A DNA stretch of 64,000 bases from NCBI GenBank assembly GCA_031763025.1, contig JASSKH010000005.1, forward strand, positions 12,852,528 to 12,916,527, written 5' to 3'. The first letter of the stretch is position 1; each line of letters opens with the position of its first letter. A program made the position numbers and the translations under genes. Shown one piece after another: positions 1 to 14,131 of the stretch. The notes under the pieces were generated by a model that had not been told where the DNA came from, did no database searches, and saw only the letters and a program-made list of their open reading frames with translations. Origin of the DNA: Macrocystis pyrifera. Lineage: Eukaryota > Sar > Phaeophyceae > Laminariales > Laminariaceae.

Positions 1-116
1 TTTATAGTACACAACCTCTGCAGCACACATAATTGATGCCACGTAATTCGTACATTTCTTCGCTGCGGTTTGGAAGGAACATATCGTGGTCGTTTGTTCG
101 CTCAAATTTTGTTATT

Positions 117-223
117 AGTACGGGGGACCATAGTTAACAGGATCTATGGTATACATAAAAACTATCTATTTACCTTTTTTTACTAACAATGTTTGGCCCT
201 ATTTACTATGGTCCTCCGTAATA
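117..223. mobile_element. Palindromic MITE, family M, copy 1
   Basis: The left end reads TACGGGGGACCATAGTTAAC and the right end is its near reverse complement (TTTACTATGGTCCTCCGTA). Total length is about 107 bp, with the AT-rich core shared by the whole family (an 'aaaaac...tttacc...ttttactaacaat' arrangement). It has no coding capacity. It lies directly upstream of the LINE remnant. Confidence 0.8.
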
Positions 224-359
224 AATCGTGCCGAACCACAGATTGCCGCCCTTGCTGGAATATTAGAGCAGTATTAAGTACAAGCATCGTGTTAAAAATA
301 CGCCGTTTAGAAACTGTACAAACATGCGCTGAACGAAGTGTTTCTGTCAGGGTATACAT

Positions 360-1400
360 TCCAGATGCATTCGCCGCCCCCCCCCCATCCAGATGTATCC
401 TGGTGGATGTGATAGTACCAAAGCTAGAATATGCAGAAGTATGGAAAGGGAATACGAATCTCGTAAAACAGTTGGAAACAGTACAGCTGACAGCAGCTAA
501 GAAATTCCTAAGATGTACGGCTAGTAATAATACACTATTGAGAGCAGAACTGGGAATGCACCCACCCAAGACAAATAGAGACACGATAAAGTTGAAATGG
601 CAACATACACTAAACATCCCAAAAAAGAGGTGGCCATCCATAGTTGATAGAGCTGTATGGGAGAAAGTGACAAAAGGTCGAGCTGGAATAAGGTGGGATA
701 GCGTAGTTGAGAACGTGTGGAAGGATATAGGGGGAAACCAAGAAGAGGTTATTTCCGCCGGGAAGTTTGGGAGGTACAAGGCAGAAGTAGAAGAAAATAT
801 AGAAAGAAGGGAAAGGCTAGCGCTAAGCAACAAGGTGGAATCGGAAAAAAAACACTTATTATAGAGATATACGGGGGATGGAGCGAAGGAATACTCGTAG
901 GAATGAAAACGTATTTGCACGGTCCAATGGACTTCGAGAAAATGCTGAAACTGTGATTTCGTGTAGGTGACCTGGACCTGCCAGAAAGAAGAAAGGGGTA
1001 TACCATTAGCCGGGAGGAGGAAGTAGATGCACTAATGTGCCCGTGTGGCAAACCAATAGAGAGTAGAACTCACGTAGTAGGAGAATGTGAAACGTACAAG
1101 AATGAACGGGATGTGTTAGAAGAGATGAGGGAAATAGACGAATGTGACATTGAGGAGTTTGATACACTAGATAGCAGCGAGACGATCGCTATCCTAGGAG
1201 ATAGATGGTCACAGGCGGCCAAACAGGAAGGGGATAAGATTAGCAAAAAACTTCTATGTAATGTATGGAAACAACGTGATGAGCGCCCAATTGTTGGGGG
1301 TGTCTCTATTAGGAGTAGGAACGATGCTCCGTCTCGAAAGGGATGCGTGGTCAATGGTCACATGACTAAGGCAAGCAACTAATGAGTACGCCCCCCCCCC
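360..1400 (+). pseudogene. Non-LTR retrotransposon (LINE) 3' portion, degenerate reverse transcriptase C-terminus
   Basis: Broken reading frames together give the C-terminal part of a non-LTR retrotransposon polyprotein. From about 395 there is a 'PKLEYAEVWKGN...KQLETVQLTAAKKFL' style segment typical of the region after the RT palm, open to 864. After frame changes near 864 and 955 it resumes at 1035-1382 with a Cys-x-Cys...His...Cys zinc-binding motif (CPCGKPIESRTHVVGEC) and ends at a TAA. The end is followed by ATGAGTACG and a poly-C run at 1391-1410. The copy is 5' truncated and frameshifted, so inactive. It lies upstream of the first visible ARM exon and in the same orientation. Confidence 0.75.
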
Positions 1401-1431
1401 CCCCCCCCCCCTTCATCCATACCAGGTATAC

Positions 1432-1625
1432 AAGAAGCCTCACAAGCGGTTCTTAGTAGGATGCAGCTCACCCTTCATGGGACTCGCCGAATACCTCACG
1501 GCGCTTCGCGCTTGGTGCAAGCGACGTCTGCCTGGTCGGTGAAAACCAGACGTGCTGCGTCCCGCGCTGTAGAGATGCGAGGGTCTATGGTCATACGATT
1601 ACGGCCATGCATGTAAATGAGCATG
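1432..1625 (+). mobile_element. Poly-C-tailed SINE-like repeat, family S, 5'-truncated copy
   Basis: This is the first of ten copies of a repeat recognisable by GGATGCAGCTCACCCTTCAT, GGCGCTTCGCGCTTGGTGCA and a 3' end of GATTACGGCCATGCATG followed by a C-rich tail. Only the last 190 bp are present. It is in sense orientation relative to the downstream ARM exon. Confidence 0.7.
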
Positions 1626-2042
1626 CCCCCCCTCCCCTCCCGCCATGGGGAGGAGGGGAGGGGTCCTTGCCGTGCAGTGAGCGGCCGTCTCGATTTAATC
1701 CTTTCGCACGATCAACTACAGTACCTATCCTATACCGTTCGATTGGGGAACATCTGTGCACTGTACTACTACTGTGCCTCGTACAAAGTGCATGGACGTC
1801 TTTATGGTCCTTACAGTTTCGTTCGGACAGATTGTTACCGTTACCGCATCACGGTACTGTTTTTCATCAGTCAGTCTCACTCGCAGCAAGCGCACCGCCA
1901 CCACGAGGTACAGCACAGCAGCAGCAGCTGCGGCAAAAATCTTGAGCTTCTCGGATTCTTTTTTCTGCGGACCGTGTCTCTGCGCCGCTTGCTCCCCGCA
2001 AAAAAAAAAAATGGGTGGGGGTGTCTCACTCCATCCAACCAG

Positions 2043-2174
2043 AGAATCACGCGGAGGCGTTTCACGAGCAGGGGGCGGTGGAAGCCCTCTTGGAGATGCT
2101 GAGCATGTTTCGATCGGACGAGGTATTTCTTCGACAAGCCGTGGAGACGCTCATCCCCCTCTGCGAACATGACG
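2043..2174 (+). CDS. ARM gene exon A
   Basis: Acceptor CCAACCAG is followed by about 44 codons giving AEAFHEQGAVEALLEMLSMF and LRQAVETLIPLCEHD, a classical armadillo helix 2/helix 3 pattern. The donor is GACG|GTGAGA and the exon ends in phase 1. The acceptor could also be 2 nt downstream. Confidence 0.75.
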
Positions 2175-2901
2175 GTGAGAGTGCTTTTGTTTTTTTTTTC
2201 TCGCGAGCCTGCGAGCTGCGAGCAGGGATGGCTATAAATAAGGCGTCCGGCGCCCGTGGTGCACCGCCGCCCCGCGTACCATACACATAAATAATGCGCC
2301 GTAGAGTCCGCAAGAGTATTTGGTCTGTTTTTGTACACGTGAGCATACCACAAATTGTGCGCCTTGACAGTAGAGCTAATCACTTATTCGAGATTTGGTC
2401 TGATTTGGCTTAGGGTCAGGATCATTAGGGCTGCTCTGATTGGCGTATACCTGGTATAAGGATAGGATTAGCGTTAGCTCTAGTCGTCGTCTTGTACACA
2501 GCAGTGTGCGTCGAACCCTTTTCTCGAATAAGTGGCAAGCACAACCCTCCGTCTCGATCCCTTTCGGCACCCCGATTAAAAGACCAAATCAAGCAGAAAA
2601 CCAAAAAATAATTGGCGTTATTATCGACCGTCTTCAACGTGCTGGTGGGATCATGCTGCCTGGGCCCGCGCCGCACGTGCGACTCCTTGCGTTGTGACTC
2701 GGGGCACCAATTGTGTATCCTCCCCCCCCCCAAACAGGAAGGGGATAAGATTAGCAAAAAGTTTCTATGTAATTTATGGAAACAACGTAATGAGCGCCCA
2801 ATTGTTGGAGGTGTCTCTATTAGGAGAAGGAACGGTGATCCGTCTCGAAAGGGATGCGTGGTCAATGGTCAAATGACTAAGGCAAGCAACAAATGAGTAC
2901 G

Positions 2902-2963
<62 letters not shown>

Positions 2964-5900
2964 CCCCTCGCAAAAAAAAAAAATCACTCACTCACGCACG
3001 CACGAACTTGCCGTCCTCTGCCGTGGTGGCTGAAACCGTCACTGTTTTTAAGGTCAATTTTACCATTGTGAAGCCCCAAGAGGATCAGTAACGGTTCCTT
3101 TCGGGGGCTGCAAAGATGGGGGGTAGTACCCGCTCATTCAGTTGAGGAGCTCTGCCAGCCAGAAAATGTTTGCCCAGAGGTAACCCCTGCCCCGCCCCCC
3201 CCCCCCCCCCCTTCCCCTGACGGTCATGCGATAGGGATAACATGATTTCGACCGAAATAAATCTGACCGTCGGGGCTCCTCTACCTTTTTACACGCAGCA
3301 CTGCAGCTCCGTTTTTTGGGGACATACCAGTCAAATTCCAAGTAATTTGTCCCCCAAACGGGCCCGGCTGCACTCCTATAAGGGTCAAGGGAGGAACTCT
3401 ACCCAACACGCTAGCGTGGAGGCACCATTATACAGCAGCAGCGTTTCACGTGTTCTTCGTCGTATATCTACCTTTGTAGGCCATGTGAGCCATCGGTTTG
3501 CACCTCCTTTTTTTCTCAAGGTCAGCGTTTGGAGTGACTTCCTACTGGCTCAGAAGTTCACGCTTAGTTTTCTGAGGCTCCTCACTTGACCTCAAGAAGG
3601 AGCTCCAAAACTCACCCGAAAACTGACTTCAGCAAGAATCTAATTGCATCCCGATGAATAATCCCATGGCCCAGGTATACCAAAACGTCATTTTTCGAAA
3701 CGAGACAGGCATTCTTACGAGTTTGGGTTAAGGAACCCCGTCGTTCAGAAAATATTTCAGCGGAAATGTGCTACTTCCATCGCAGATCGCGCCCTCACTA
3801 TTACGGGGGGCCATAGTAAATAGGACCTACGGTACACACAAAAACCTAAATATTTGCCTATTTTTAGTAACAATATGTGGTCCTGTTTACTATGGTCTCC
3901 CGTAGTAGTAGTAGTAGAGAACTCCTCAAGCCAGGAGCCCCAAGAGGCAAAATTAGATGCAAGCCCATCATACCACGTGTCCCTTGGGACACCGGTGGCA
4001 TGGCTTCTTACGCCCTATCCTTCGCCCGCCCCCGCAGATGACATATTGAACCATTTTGTGGGTCTGGGCGGAAGGGAAGCCATCGACGAGGCCCTCGAGA
4101 TGCACAAAGATGACCACTTGCTGTGAGTTTTTTCTATGTAAAAAAATGGCGTTAATTAGAGCTCTCTTTTTAGTGAACGTCAAGAAAGAATACTGCTTCT
4201 CGAACGGGGCCTATGATGGAAACCCGAAGTGCACGTTTGCCACTTGCGCTGCTTTTGAGTGCCCTGATCCTGACCCCCGTTATACATATATAATATACAC
4301 TATGTCCCCTAATATAATAACCTTATTTCCGCTAATTGTTAAATCGAACGATTCTTATATTTTCGGGACATAGTGGTATATGATAGCTCGAGCGATATTT
4401 TTTTTGTGTCTGTGTCTACCGAAACATGGATAAAAACACGAAAGTATGAATGAACACGAAAAAATTTACCGCCTGGATGCATCAATTCGTTACCTACATG
4501 TATTGAGAAGGAGTGCAAAATATGCTGAAGTTTTACGAGTAGTATTGTTTAGAAAACATATACCAGGTACCTGGTACAATTTGTTGAGGACGGGCTTGAC
4601 TCAGGTATTTGATTGGACATGAACGTCTTCACAGCCTCATCGGGCTGGCCTGTCGACCGTCGTTCACCGATCGGCTTGGCTAGGGAGGGGAGGTAGACCG
4701 CCTGCCTCGACTCGTGGCGCAGTCAGTAGCGAGTAAACGTCTGAATGGCTTGGCGTTGACGACGAGGTTCTATATCACCAGAGGAAGCCCCTGTGCTGCC
4801 TCTTGGAGGGCGCAGGTGCGACTAAATCAGCCCTACGAGCACCACTTCAACTTCATCTCGAGTTTGAGTTTATCGCCGACGACAAGCCGCACTCGAACCG
4901 AGAGCAGCCGGCTCTGCACGCTCCCCCCTCCCTCTCTCTCTCTCTCTCTGTCTCTCTCTCTGTCTCTCTCTCTCTCTCCCGCTCTCTCTCTCCCGCTCTT
5001 TCTCCTTCCCTTTCTTTTGAAAAGATGTGAAGACGGTGACAAGATCGCGGCGGTGATCCGCAGGCACGCAAAGGGGATGGCTAAGAGAGACGCCGAGCGC
5101 GTGGCGGACGCTTACAGGTGCGATTGGGTGGGCTATAACACCCACAAAAACAGGCAGGCAAGGGTGGGCAAGCACAAACAAAAGAGAGAGCCTAGTACGT
5201 GCGATAATTGATCGGTCTTTCGTAGGCGCGTGCGTCAAAGCCTCCTTTGGTCTTATTGTACTGGTTTCAGAATAAGCTGGCAGTCAAATATACCACGTAC
5301 ATAGGAGAGCGGTCTGTATGGGTGCGTCAAAGCATATTTCGGCCTTAATATAAGCCACCGAGGCATGTTGCTGTAGGGGTGCACGTGCAATTTTCCCCTC
5401 ATTCACGGAGTCCTACGTGAAAACTGAAACCGACTCCAAGAATTTAATTTCTCACTCTTAGCCCGATGACCAACCAACCCCGTGGCCTGGGTTGACATCG
5501 AAAAACAAAATGTCAAAAACGAATAACCGTCTTGTTGGACCGTTTCTCGGTTATGGAGCCCCATTGGTCAGAAATAATTGTCCTGCAAGGCAAAAAAAAG
5601 ACCACGCCAATCGTAGCACGTACCCGAGTATCCGCAAGGGCGGCGGCATTCCCCAAACGATAGGGCTGTGAATAAGGCACATTCCCTGGACTGGACTGGA
5701 CTGCCCTGACTTTAGTGCAGGGAGGCGGTCGGTGAAAGGGTGTGACGTAGGGAGGCGGTCCAACTATTAATAGAAGCCCGAACACGTTCGCCTGTGCCCG
5801 TGCTCGGCGTTGCCGAGGAACATCTGAGTCCGAACAGTATCAGCAGGCTGAGAAATTTCCACTTTTCAAAATCGTCTACTGTGGGTAGCAGAGGTATGGG

Positions 5901-8900
5901 GAGTTGTTCTTGAGTTAGAGGCAGTTTTCGCGATGAAAAAGTCGTCGGATCAATCCGGCGCCCTGACACAAAACTATTGCCTATGGTCTATGCTCTCTTA
6001 AAAACTCCCGTGAGGGAGATGGCCCGAGCATTAGAACGGGAGAATTTGTCGCTTTCGGTGGGATGTCGCGAAAGGTCCAAATTTATCCAAGAAATCGTTT
6101 TGCAACCGAAAACGAAAAAAGAAACTTGATTTTTTTTTTTCAAGACCGCAGTGGTCTTGTTTTTTCTGCCCCAAGGGGGGCTCCTACACGTGCTGATGTG
6201 GCGTACTGAAAAACACAAAACTGCCGCTGCTTTTCGCACTCGGAAAAAGGCAGGTACTGTCACGCTTGTCGCCGGCTGGTGGACCAGACCGGTCTCGGCC
6301 TTCACGGAGGGGCAGGCCGAGGAAACCAACGAGCACGCACAGGGAGTCGCGGCGGCAGTGGTGGTCGTGGTGGTGGTGGCGGCGATAGTGCAGAATGGGT
6401 GGGGGGGTGGAGGAATGAGGAAGGAGATGAAGATGTCGGCGAGGGGTGGGGGGGGGGGGGGGGGGGGGGACCCCCCGGCCGCGGATGACCTCGCGCGAAT
6501 CCAGCGGCTGGTGGACCACATGGAAAAGTGAGTTGATACTATCAGTAGTAAAGGTATTACTGTATGCTTATACGGCTTTAGGTATACCTTTCATTGCACC
6601 CCCGTTTCGTTTTTTAGGGAGAAACCACTTGGCTTGGGCTACGTTAGCGCGAAATTTTGATCCCTCACATCCAGTTTCTATTACGGGGGACCATAGTAAA
6701 TAGGACCTACGGTACAAACAAAAACCTATATATTTACCTATTTTTACTAACAATACTTGGTCCTATTTGCTATGGTCTCCCGTAATGATAAAGAGAGAAG
6801 AAAATCCCCCACAAATAGAATTAATCAAAGGAGGGAGCTAGATTTATCGATTCGAGTGTGTTGTCTCCAACCAGCACAGCAGGACCGAGGTCACATGGCG
6901 AAGAAGAAGAAGAACCCGAACCTCCCCCAGGCATCTCTCTTTCTTCCTGTGCTCTTCTGTAGGAAATGCGAAATGTGCAAGAAGGAAGGGGAGATGTCAG
7001 AGAAGGATATAAAACATAGACGAATGTGACATGGAGAACTTTGTCATCATAGGCGCGACGAAACAGGAAGGGAGTATGATGAGCAAAAATGTTCCCTGCT
7101 CGTATAATATACGTCGAAAATGACGCGACACGAAAGTTGGACGTGGAAGTGTGGTGAGCTTAAGCTTTACTTTTACCAGTCTGCTGACGATAGAGGAAAA
7201 AAAAAAGAGAAAAGTACGAGTATGATCGCCCAACTATTGGAGGCGTGTCTCTGTCAGGAGTAGCACCGGTGCTCCGTCTCGAAAGGGAAGATCCGTCAAC
7301 GGTCAAAATGACTACCGAAAAAAAAGCGTTGAGTTCAACACACGTGATGCGATCGTTTTTTTTAGCGCCCGTTTTCCTCAACAACGCTCGAGGGGTGCTT
7401 CTTAAAGTCGAACATTCTATTTTCGGAAGGCTCTCGACCGCTAGATCTTTCCGAAAACACCTTGCCACTATGTCCCGCCGCAAATAGATGACCGTTTGGA
7501 TACACTACTAAGATCGAAAACGGCCCGCATATTACGGCGGGACAGAATGCTGCCGTTCGGTATTGTTGCCAACCTTCCCGTTCTTGGAAAAAATCGAGAG
7601 CTGAAAAAAACGATCGCACGCAACCTTCCCTGTGCCAGGTCACCGGTATATGGCGTGGCTCCTTCGTTGCTTTCCCTAATATTCATTTGACCATTGTCCA
7701 CGCATCCGTTTCGAGACGGAGCACCGGCCCTGCTCCCGTTAGAGACACCCTCAGCATCTGGCTCCTTGCATTTTGTTTTCATATCGTATCACATGCTTTA
7801 GGAACGTTTGGCTTCTCTCTTATCCCCGTCTGTTTGTGTGTGTCCTTCACATTTAAACCGTTCTTTTTACCCGTCGTCATCCAGCATAAGAAGTGTCCGT
7901 GCCGATTCTTCAATCCTATAAATAGAGAGATACAAGTAGACAACGCAATGTTCATGCCAACATACTGGATACGACAGGCATGACATGCACATTCTATGGA
8001 AGAGAGAAAAAACAAAAAAGAAACATCTATCTTCTATATCTAGAATAGCGACAGTTTTCTCGCTACAAATCCGGTGTATCAAAGTTTTCCATGTCACGTT
8101 TATCTATTATCCTCGACTCCTCCAGCGTATCCCGTTCCTCCCCACTATTTATACGTAGTACAGCTCACATTCTCCCGCTATGTGCGTTCTGCTTCCTATT
8201 TTTTTGCCACAAGGGCACACCTGCGCATCTTCTTCCTCCTCCTCCCCCGTCTACCGGTAAGCCTCTCTCATATTTCTGGCAGGTCCAGGTCCCCCTCGCG
8301 GAATCGCAGCTTCAGCGTTTTCCCGTAGTCCACTGGATCGTACAAGCAAATTTTCATGGAGGGGGGGGGGGTGTACCCATGTCCTGCATGGCCGTAATCG
8401 TACAACCATATTCGTAGGGGTCAGGGGTCAAGGGGGGGTGTACTCGATATCATGCATGGCCGTAGTCGTACTGTGGCGATAGACCCTCGCATCCTTACAG
8501 TGCCGGGACGGACCACATCGGGTTTTCACCGACCAGGCATAAACATTGCTTGCACCAAGCGCGAAGCGCCGTGAGGTGTTGGGTCGGTCGCATGAAGGGT
8601 GAGCTGCATCCCACTAAGAACCGTTTTTGAGGCGGGGGGGGGGCTATATGGGGCCCTGATTGACGGGGGGGGGGGGGGGGGGGGGGCGGGCTAATCTGAG
8701 GAACTATGCCCCGACATATTTGTATGCCTCGTTCGTATTCCAAAGCTGTCTATCTATGATAAACCTCGTACGTAGCCAGTGAGATCGCTCGTCGGGTTTT
8801 CATGCGCGCGTGCGATTTCCCCGTAGCATCGTGTTTTTTGGAGTGAGGGTATAGAGCTGCTCGTGTGATATATATACCTGAGCATAAAATGGTACTATAC

Positions 8901-9192
8901 TCGCACACTATTACGGGGGACCATAGTAAATAGGACCTCCGTTGCACACAAAAACCAATATATTTACCCAATTTTACTGACAATATTTGGTCCTATTTAC
9001 TATGGTCCTCCGTAGTAGCGTGGCTGTCCAGGACTACCAAATGGGTAAGTTTGCCGTTTCCACTTTGAATGTAACCCGGTGTCCCCCCCTCTCCCCCCCC
9101 TCCTCATCCCTTCCCCTATATTATATAGCTGATATATATATATAGGTTGGGTTGGCGTCGGTTGGCGCCGACGCTGTTTTTTTTTTTTTTTT

Positions 9193-9228
<36 letters not shown>

Positions 9229-12200
9229 TTAAAACACGCCTCTCACTGCGTGAGCTAGACGGCCAGGGAACCTTTTTTTTTTTTTTTTTTGGCGGTTACC
9301 ACGGCTGGCGGTCAAGTTGGATCATTTTTGTGCGGGGAGAACCTTTACTCCGCACAAGGGGGATGGTCGTATCACGTAGTGTGTGTATGGTGAGGGCACC
9401 CACGAGGCAGTTACATAGTAAACCCATTGCTGTCTCTGGAAGTGGTCACGCCAGAAAATCAATCAATCCATTGATGCTGTCATCCATATGCAAGAAAATC
9501 CGCCTCTAAAGCGGTTCTTGGCAGGATGCAGCTCACCCTTCATGCGACTCGCCGGACACCGCACGGCTCTTCGCGCTTGGTGCAAGCAATGTCTGCCTGA
9601 TCGGTGAAAACCCGACGTGCTCCGTCCCGGCATTGTAGGGATGCGAGGGTCTACGGTCCTACGACTACGGCCATGAATAATAATGAGTAGACCCCCCCCC
9701 CCTTCCCTTCCGCCCCCTCCCCCTCCGTATGGAAAGAGCGTCATGAGCGCCCAACTGTTGGGGGTGTCTCTATTAGGAGTAGGAACGGTGCTCCGTCTTG
9801 AAAGGGATGCGTGGTCAATGGTCAAATGGCCAAGGCAAGCAACAAATGAGTACGCCCCCCCTCTCCCTCGCCCTCCTCTCCTCCCCCCCCCCCCCCCCCC
9901 CTCCCCCTCCCTCCCCCCCTCGCCCTCCTCTCCTCCACCCTCCCCTTCCGCCCCTCCCACCTCCTCCTTCCTCTCATCCGCCCCCACCCCCGATCGTCCC
10001 CGTGGGTGGGTGTCCGCTGCCTTGTTTCGGGAAGGTTTCCGAAGGTCCTGGATGTCGTCGAACCCTGCGTCGACGCTCTCATCACTGTCGGAAAATCAGG
10101 TGACCTGCGCTATACTTTGACCAACGGACACATTGACCAACGAACACCTTGACCGACGGACATACCGACCAACATATACATTGGCTACCGGAGGCATTGA
10201 ACGACGGATACATTGACCACCGGATACATCGACTATCGGATACGCTGACCAGCGTGGCCAACGGATGCATTGACCACCGGACGCACTGACCACTGGATAC
10301 ATCGACCAACGGATGCTTTGACCACAGCGTGGCTAACGGATACATTGACCAAAGGATAATGTATATTCTCCTCTTCAAATTAATTTCGTCGCCTTTTGGT
10401 ATTATCTATTACGGGGGTCCATAGTAAATAGGACCAAATACTGTTCGTAAAAATAGGTAAATATATAGGATTTTGTGTGGACCGTAGGTCCTATTTACTA
10501 TGGTCCCCCGCAACATGAAGTATTCTTCTGTTTTTCCGTCTGGCAATGTTCAGCAAGCACGAGCTTCAACATCGATCGCTCATGAGCATCCCCAGAAGGT
10601 GTATGTACCGCGTGGTCTCGCTTTAAAAACTACCGGTATATGTCTTCCCTCATTTCTCATGCGGGTGGTGTGGTGTGGTGTGGTGTGGTGCGGCGGTGCG
10701 GTGCGGTGCGCGGTGCGCGGTGCGCGGTGCGCGGTGCGGTGCCGCACAGGAGTGACCGGAGCCGTGCTGGAGAGCCGGTGCGTGTGGAGACTGGTGAAGG
10801 GCATGAACACTTTCCCTTCAGCCAGGCCGCTGCAGTGGAAGGTCAGGGCTCACTTCTTTCATTTTTAAGCGACTTAGCCTTTTGGAGCGGGAAGACATCG
10901 TGAGCGCCCCCGCCCCCCGCCCCCGCCCCCGTCCCACCCCCGTCATACGTTCGTGCTACGATAGAAATTACGTAGCACATTGTTTGGCCCAAGTATTTAG
11001 AATTGGACGGGGCTCCTCAGCCGAAGAGCTATAGACCAAACGCCGACCCATAGGTAGGGGTTGCGTTGTTTTGGTCCCAAAAAAAATTCTGCCAAACTGT
11101 TGAGCTCCTCAAGCAGATGCTGCTATTACGGCTATCGTGGGGGACCACAGTAATCGTGATCCATCGTATACACAGAAATCAGTACATTCCAGCATTTTCA
11201 CCGGTCGTGTTCGGTCCTGATTAATAATTTTCCCCCGTAGTAGCTTAAGCACACACCGGATGCTAATAATACGATACTTTTATTTACCGAAGGCTGTTTG
11301 CGCTAGGACTATCAACAGCGCATATGGTATTTTTTTTGGTGGAGTGGCGAGAACAAAACTCTCTGGAAGTCACTCGCTCGTGCTTGGGGTGGGATGTTGA
11401 GCTCCTTCTTCACGCGAAGAGCTCGGAACACGAGGCGCCACCCCGACCGTGGCATTGCTCTGGACCCTTTGGAATCCTCTCGTTGCGCTTTCTTTTTTTT
11501 TTCTAGAACAAGCCAGTTTTGGGGTAGAGTAGGGGAACCCCTGTCGCAGCATGCCTCCATATCCCTATATTCCACAGCACGGCCTGAACATTCTGCTTGC
11601 TCTTAGCACGGGGTCTCCTCCAGGGGCGAAGAAGTCGATAGGCCGCGAGCTGCCGATCTCTAAACGTTAGTGGGACAACTCTGCAAAAAAAAAATACGTA
11701 TAGCAGGAGGTTGAGGGGTAACAAAAGGCCGAAACAACAGGCACAGCTGGGTGACCAACAGCGCCTTCTACATGTGTATGCTCGTACACTCCAGAGCATG
11801 CTGCTGGCGGCACAAGATACCACTTGTTCAACGAAGAGATAACCTCATCTCCTTGCGGACTCCGAGAAAACGACCGAAGCGATTTACGAGTTTTGGTTTT
11901 TATCAACGTTCTGCTGTACGTACGAGGAGCATCGCGAGTGCCCGGCCTTAGGGGTAAGGGCCGTGTTGCGCCCGTGAAGTACGATTCCTTGCATCGTATC
12001 TCGGATACCCATTTGTGTCAAAAGCCCTCCAACGCGCGGTGACCGTTGCTGTGATCGTTCAATTTGTTTTTTTCCCCCTCTGATCTTCCTGAGAGGGATA
12101 ACATAACACCCTCTACAGCTGGGCTCCACAGCATATCACACGTATGTAGTACGCTGTTTTGTGTCATTTTGTTTTGTTTTTTTTTTTTCAACGCAGGGCT

Positions 12201-13134
12201 TGCTGGCGATGATTCACTTGGCGAAGAAGGAAGCCGTGTGCTTCGACCTCGGGCAGGCCGGCGCCGTGCAGGTCTTGGCGGCCATGTGGCCCAAGTGGAC
12301 CGACCAGGAGATGCGCCAGCTGATCCTCTGGGCCATGGATGCGGTCGCGCGCTTGGGTGAGACGGGAGGACGAAACAACACGGAACAAAAAAAAAACTAC
12401 AACACCGCCGAACTATATACCGTATTTGACTCAAGACATGTACCCACCCTTCGCTCATAGATGCCACCTTACCACAGGAAACCCCTGCCCGGTTTGTTTT
12501 TTGAGAAAAAAAAAAACGAAAGAAAACATGTCAGGTTTATATCACCGAGGTACGTCAGCTATCACCCCTCTGGTGCGATACGTACGCCTTCCATATAATA
12601 CAAAAAAGTACTATCGCCCGCGGTTCACACAAAAGTAGCAACCGGTAGCTTTCGGCACCGCACATTCGTGGAGAACAGCCTACAACATTGGGCTGGGGCA
12701 AAAACCTCTTCCGCACAAGGTCTGCCTGTGGCCCCGGCGAAGCCTGTGCGCCGCCCGCCCCCGGCAAGGTCAGCCGACGAGGGCCTGGCCACGAGCGGGG
12801 CCACGATCGCTTCGTTCTTCGTCCGTCCGTCTTCCAACAAACCACCCCCCGGTGATAAAAAGAAGAAAAAGACGAGAAAAAATCGAGTATGTAGTTAGTC
12901 CACGTCCATTATCACCGGGGTAGGTTGTATACTACCCAACCTGACCACAGGAAAAGCCAACCCCGCGAATGATGGAAAAGCAAAAAAAACGCAAAATGTA
13001 AGTCCCCTCGGGGTGATTGGTTGCGTCATATACGGTAGCTGCCGTCGTCACCATCATCATCATCATCGTCGTCTGGAAGGCGTTTATATACGAAAGGATT
13101 ATACGGGCTTCGTGTAAACATTCCAATCTGTTTT

Positions 13135-13191
<57 letters not shown>

Positions 13192-13553
13192 GGGGTATAG
13201 AGTAGGGGGTGGAGGAAACAGAGTAAAAGTAGATGCGATAGAAGCCGCCTGAAATCGCCGGCTAGTGGTAGATGGTATACCATCATCGTCGTCGTCGACG
13301 TCGTTTGAAAGAGCTACTGCTTGTGCGGAATTCCTTGACGAAGTTGTTCCGAGGGTGTTACTATATAAACCGGTCCATAGAGTAAACGGGGGAGATGGAG
13401 GAGATATAGGTGATGGAGGAGATGAAGTAGTGTACCCCCCCTCCCCAACCCCTACCTACCCCCCCCCCCCCCCCGCTTCAAAGCTCCGTCTCGAAAGGGA
13501 TGCGTGGTCAATGGTCAAATGACTAAGGCAAGCAACAAATGAGCACGCACCCC

Positions 13554-13589
<36 letters not shown>

Positions 13590-14084
13590 TCAAAACACAC
13601 TCTCCCCCCCAAAACTAACGCTACGTTCCATAGGGATGTCAGGGTCTAGGACTATTCGGCTACGGCCATGCAGGACATGAGCACCCCCCCCCCCCCCCCC
13701 AGAAAAAAACCAACCCAACCGAACCTTACCCCTCCGGAACGGTATGTGTTGGAGGAGTAGATGAGGAAAATAGACGAATGTGATACGGGGGAGAATTTCA
13801 GCACATTAAGACAACAGCGCAAAAACAATTGCTATCCCAGGAGACAGATGGTGGCCACAAAAGGAAAAACAGGAAGAGGATAAGAGAGGCATTTTTTTTT
13901 TACAAGTTGTATATGGAAGCAACGTAAGGATCGACCCAATGTTGGAGGTGTCTCTAATAGTAGTAGGAGTAGGAACGGTGCTCAGTCTCGACAGGGATGC
14001 GTGATCAAAGGTAAAAAAACTAAGGCAAGCAACAAATAAATACCCCCCTCCCCACCCCCCAACCCCTACTCACTCCCCCTCCCC

Positions 14085-14131
<47 letters not shown>

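Larger units (their letters stand above)
6528..10034 (+). other. ARM intron 4: nested repeats
   Basis: This 3.5-kb intron holds two MITEs (6679, 8909), a scrambled LINE fragment (6950-7320, with an inverted 3' end at 7690-7760), an antisense SINE-like copy (8428), a near full-length sense copy (9139) and a LINE tail (9735). No exon-like reading frame was found. Confidence 0.6.

Noticed and set aside
4929-5003. CT microsatellite as a promoter element
   Set aside because: It lies directly before the acceptor of ARM exon C and serves as its pyrimidine tract.
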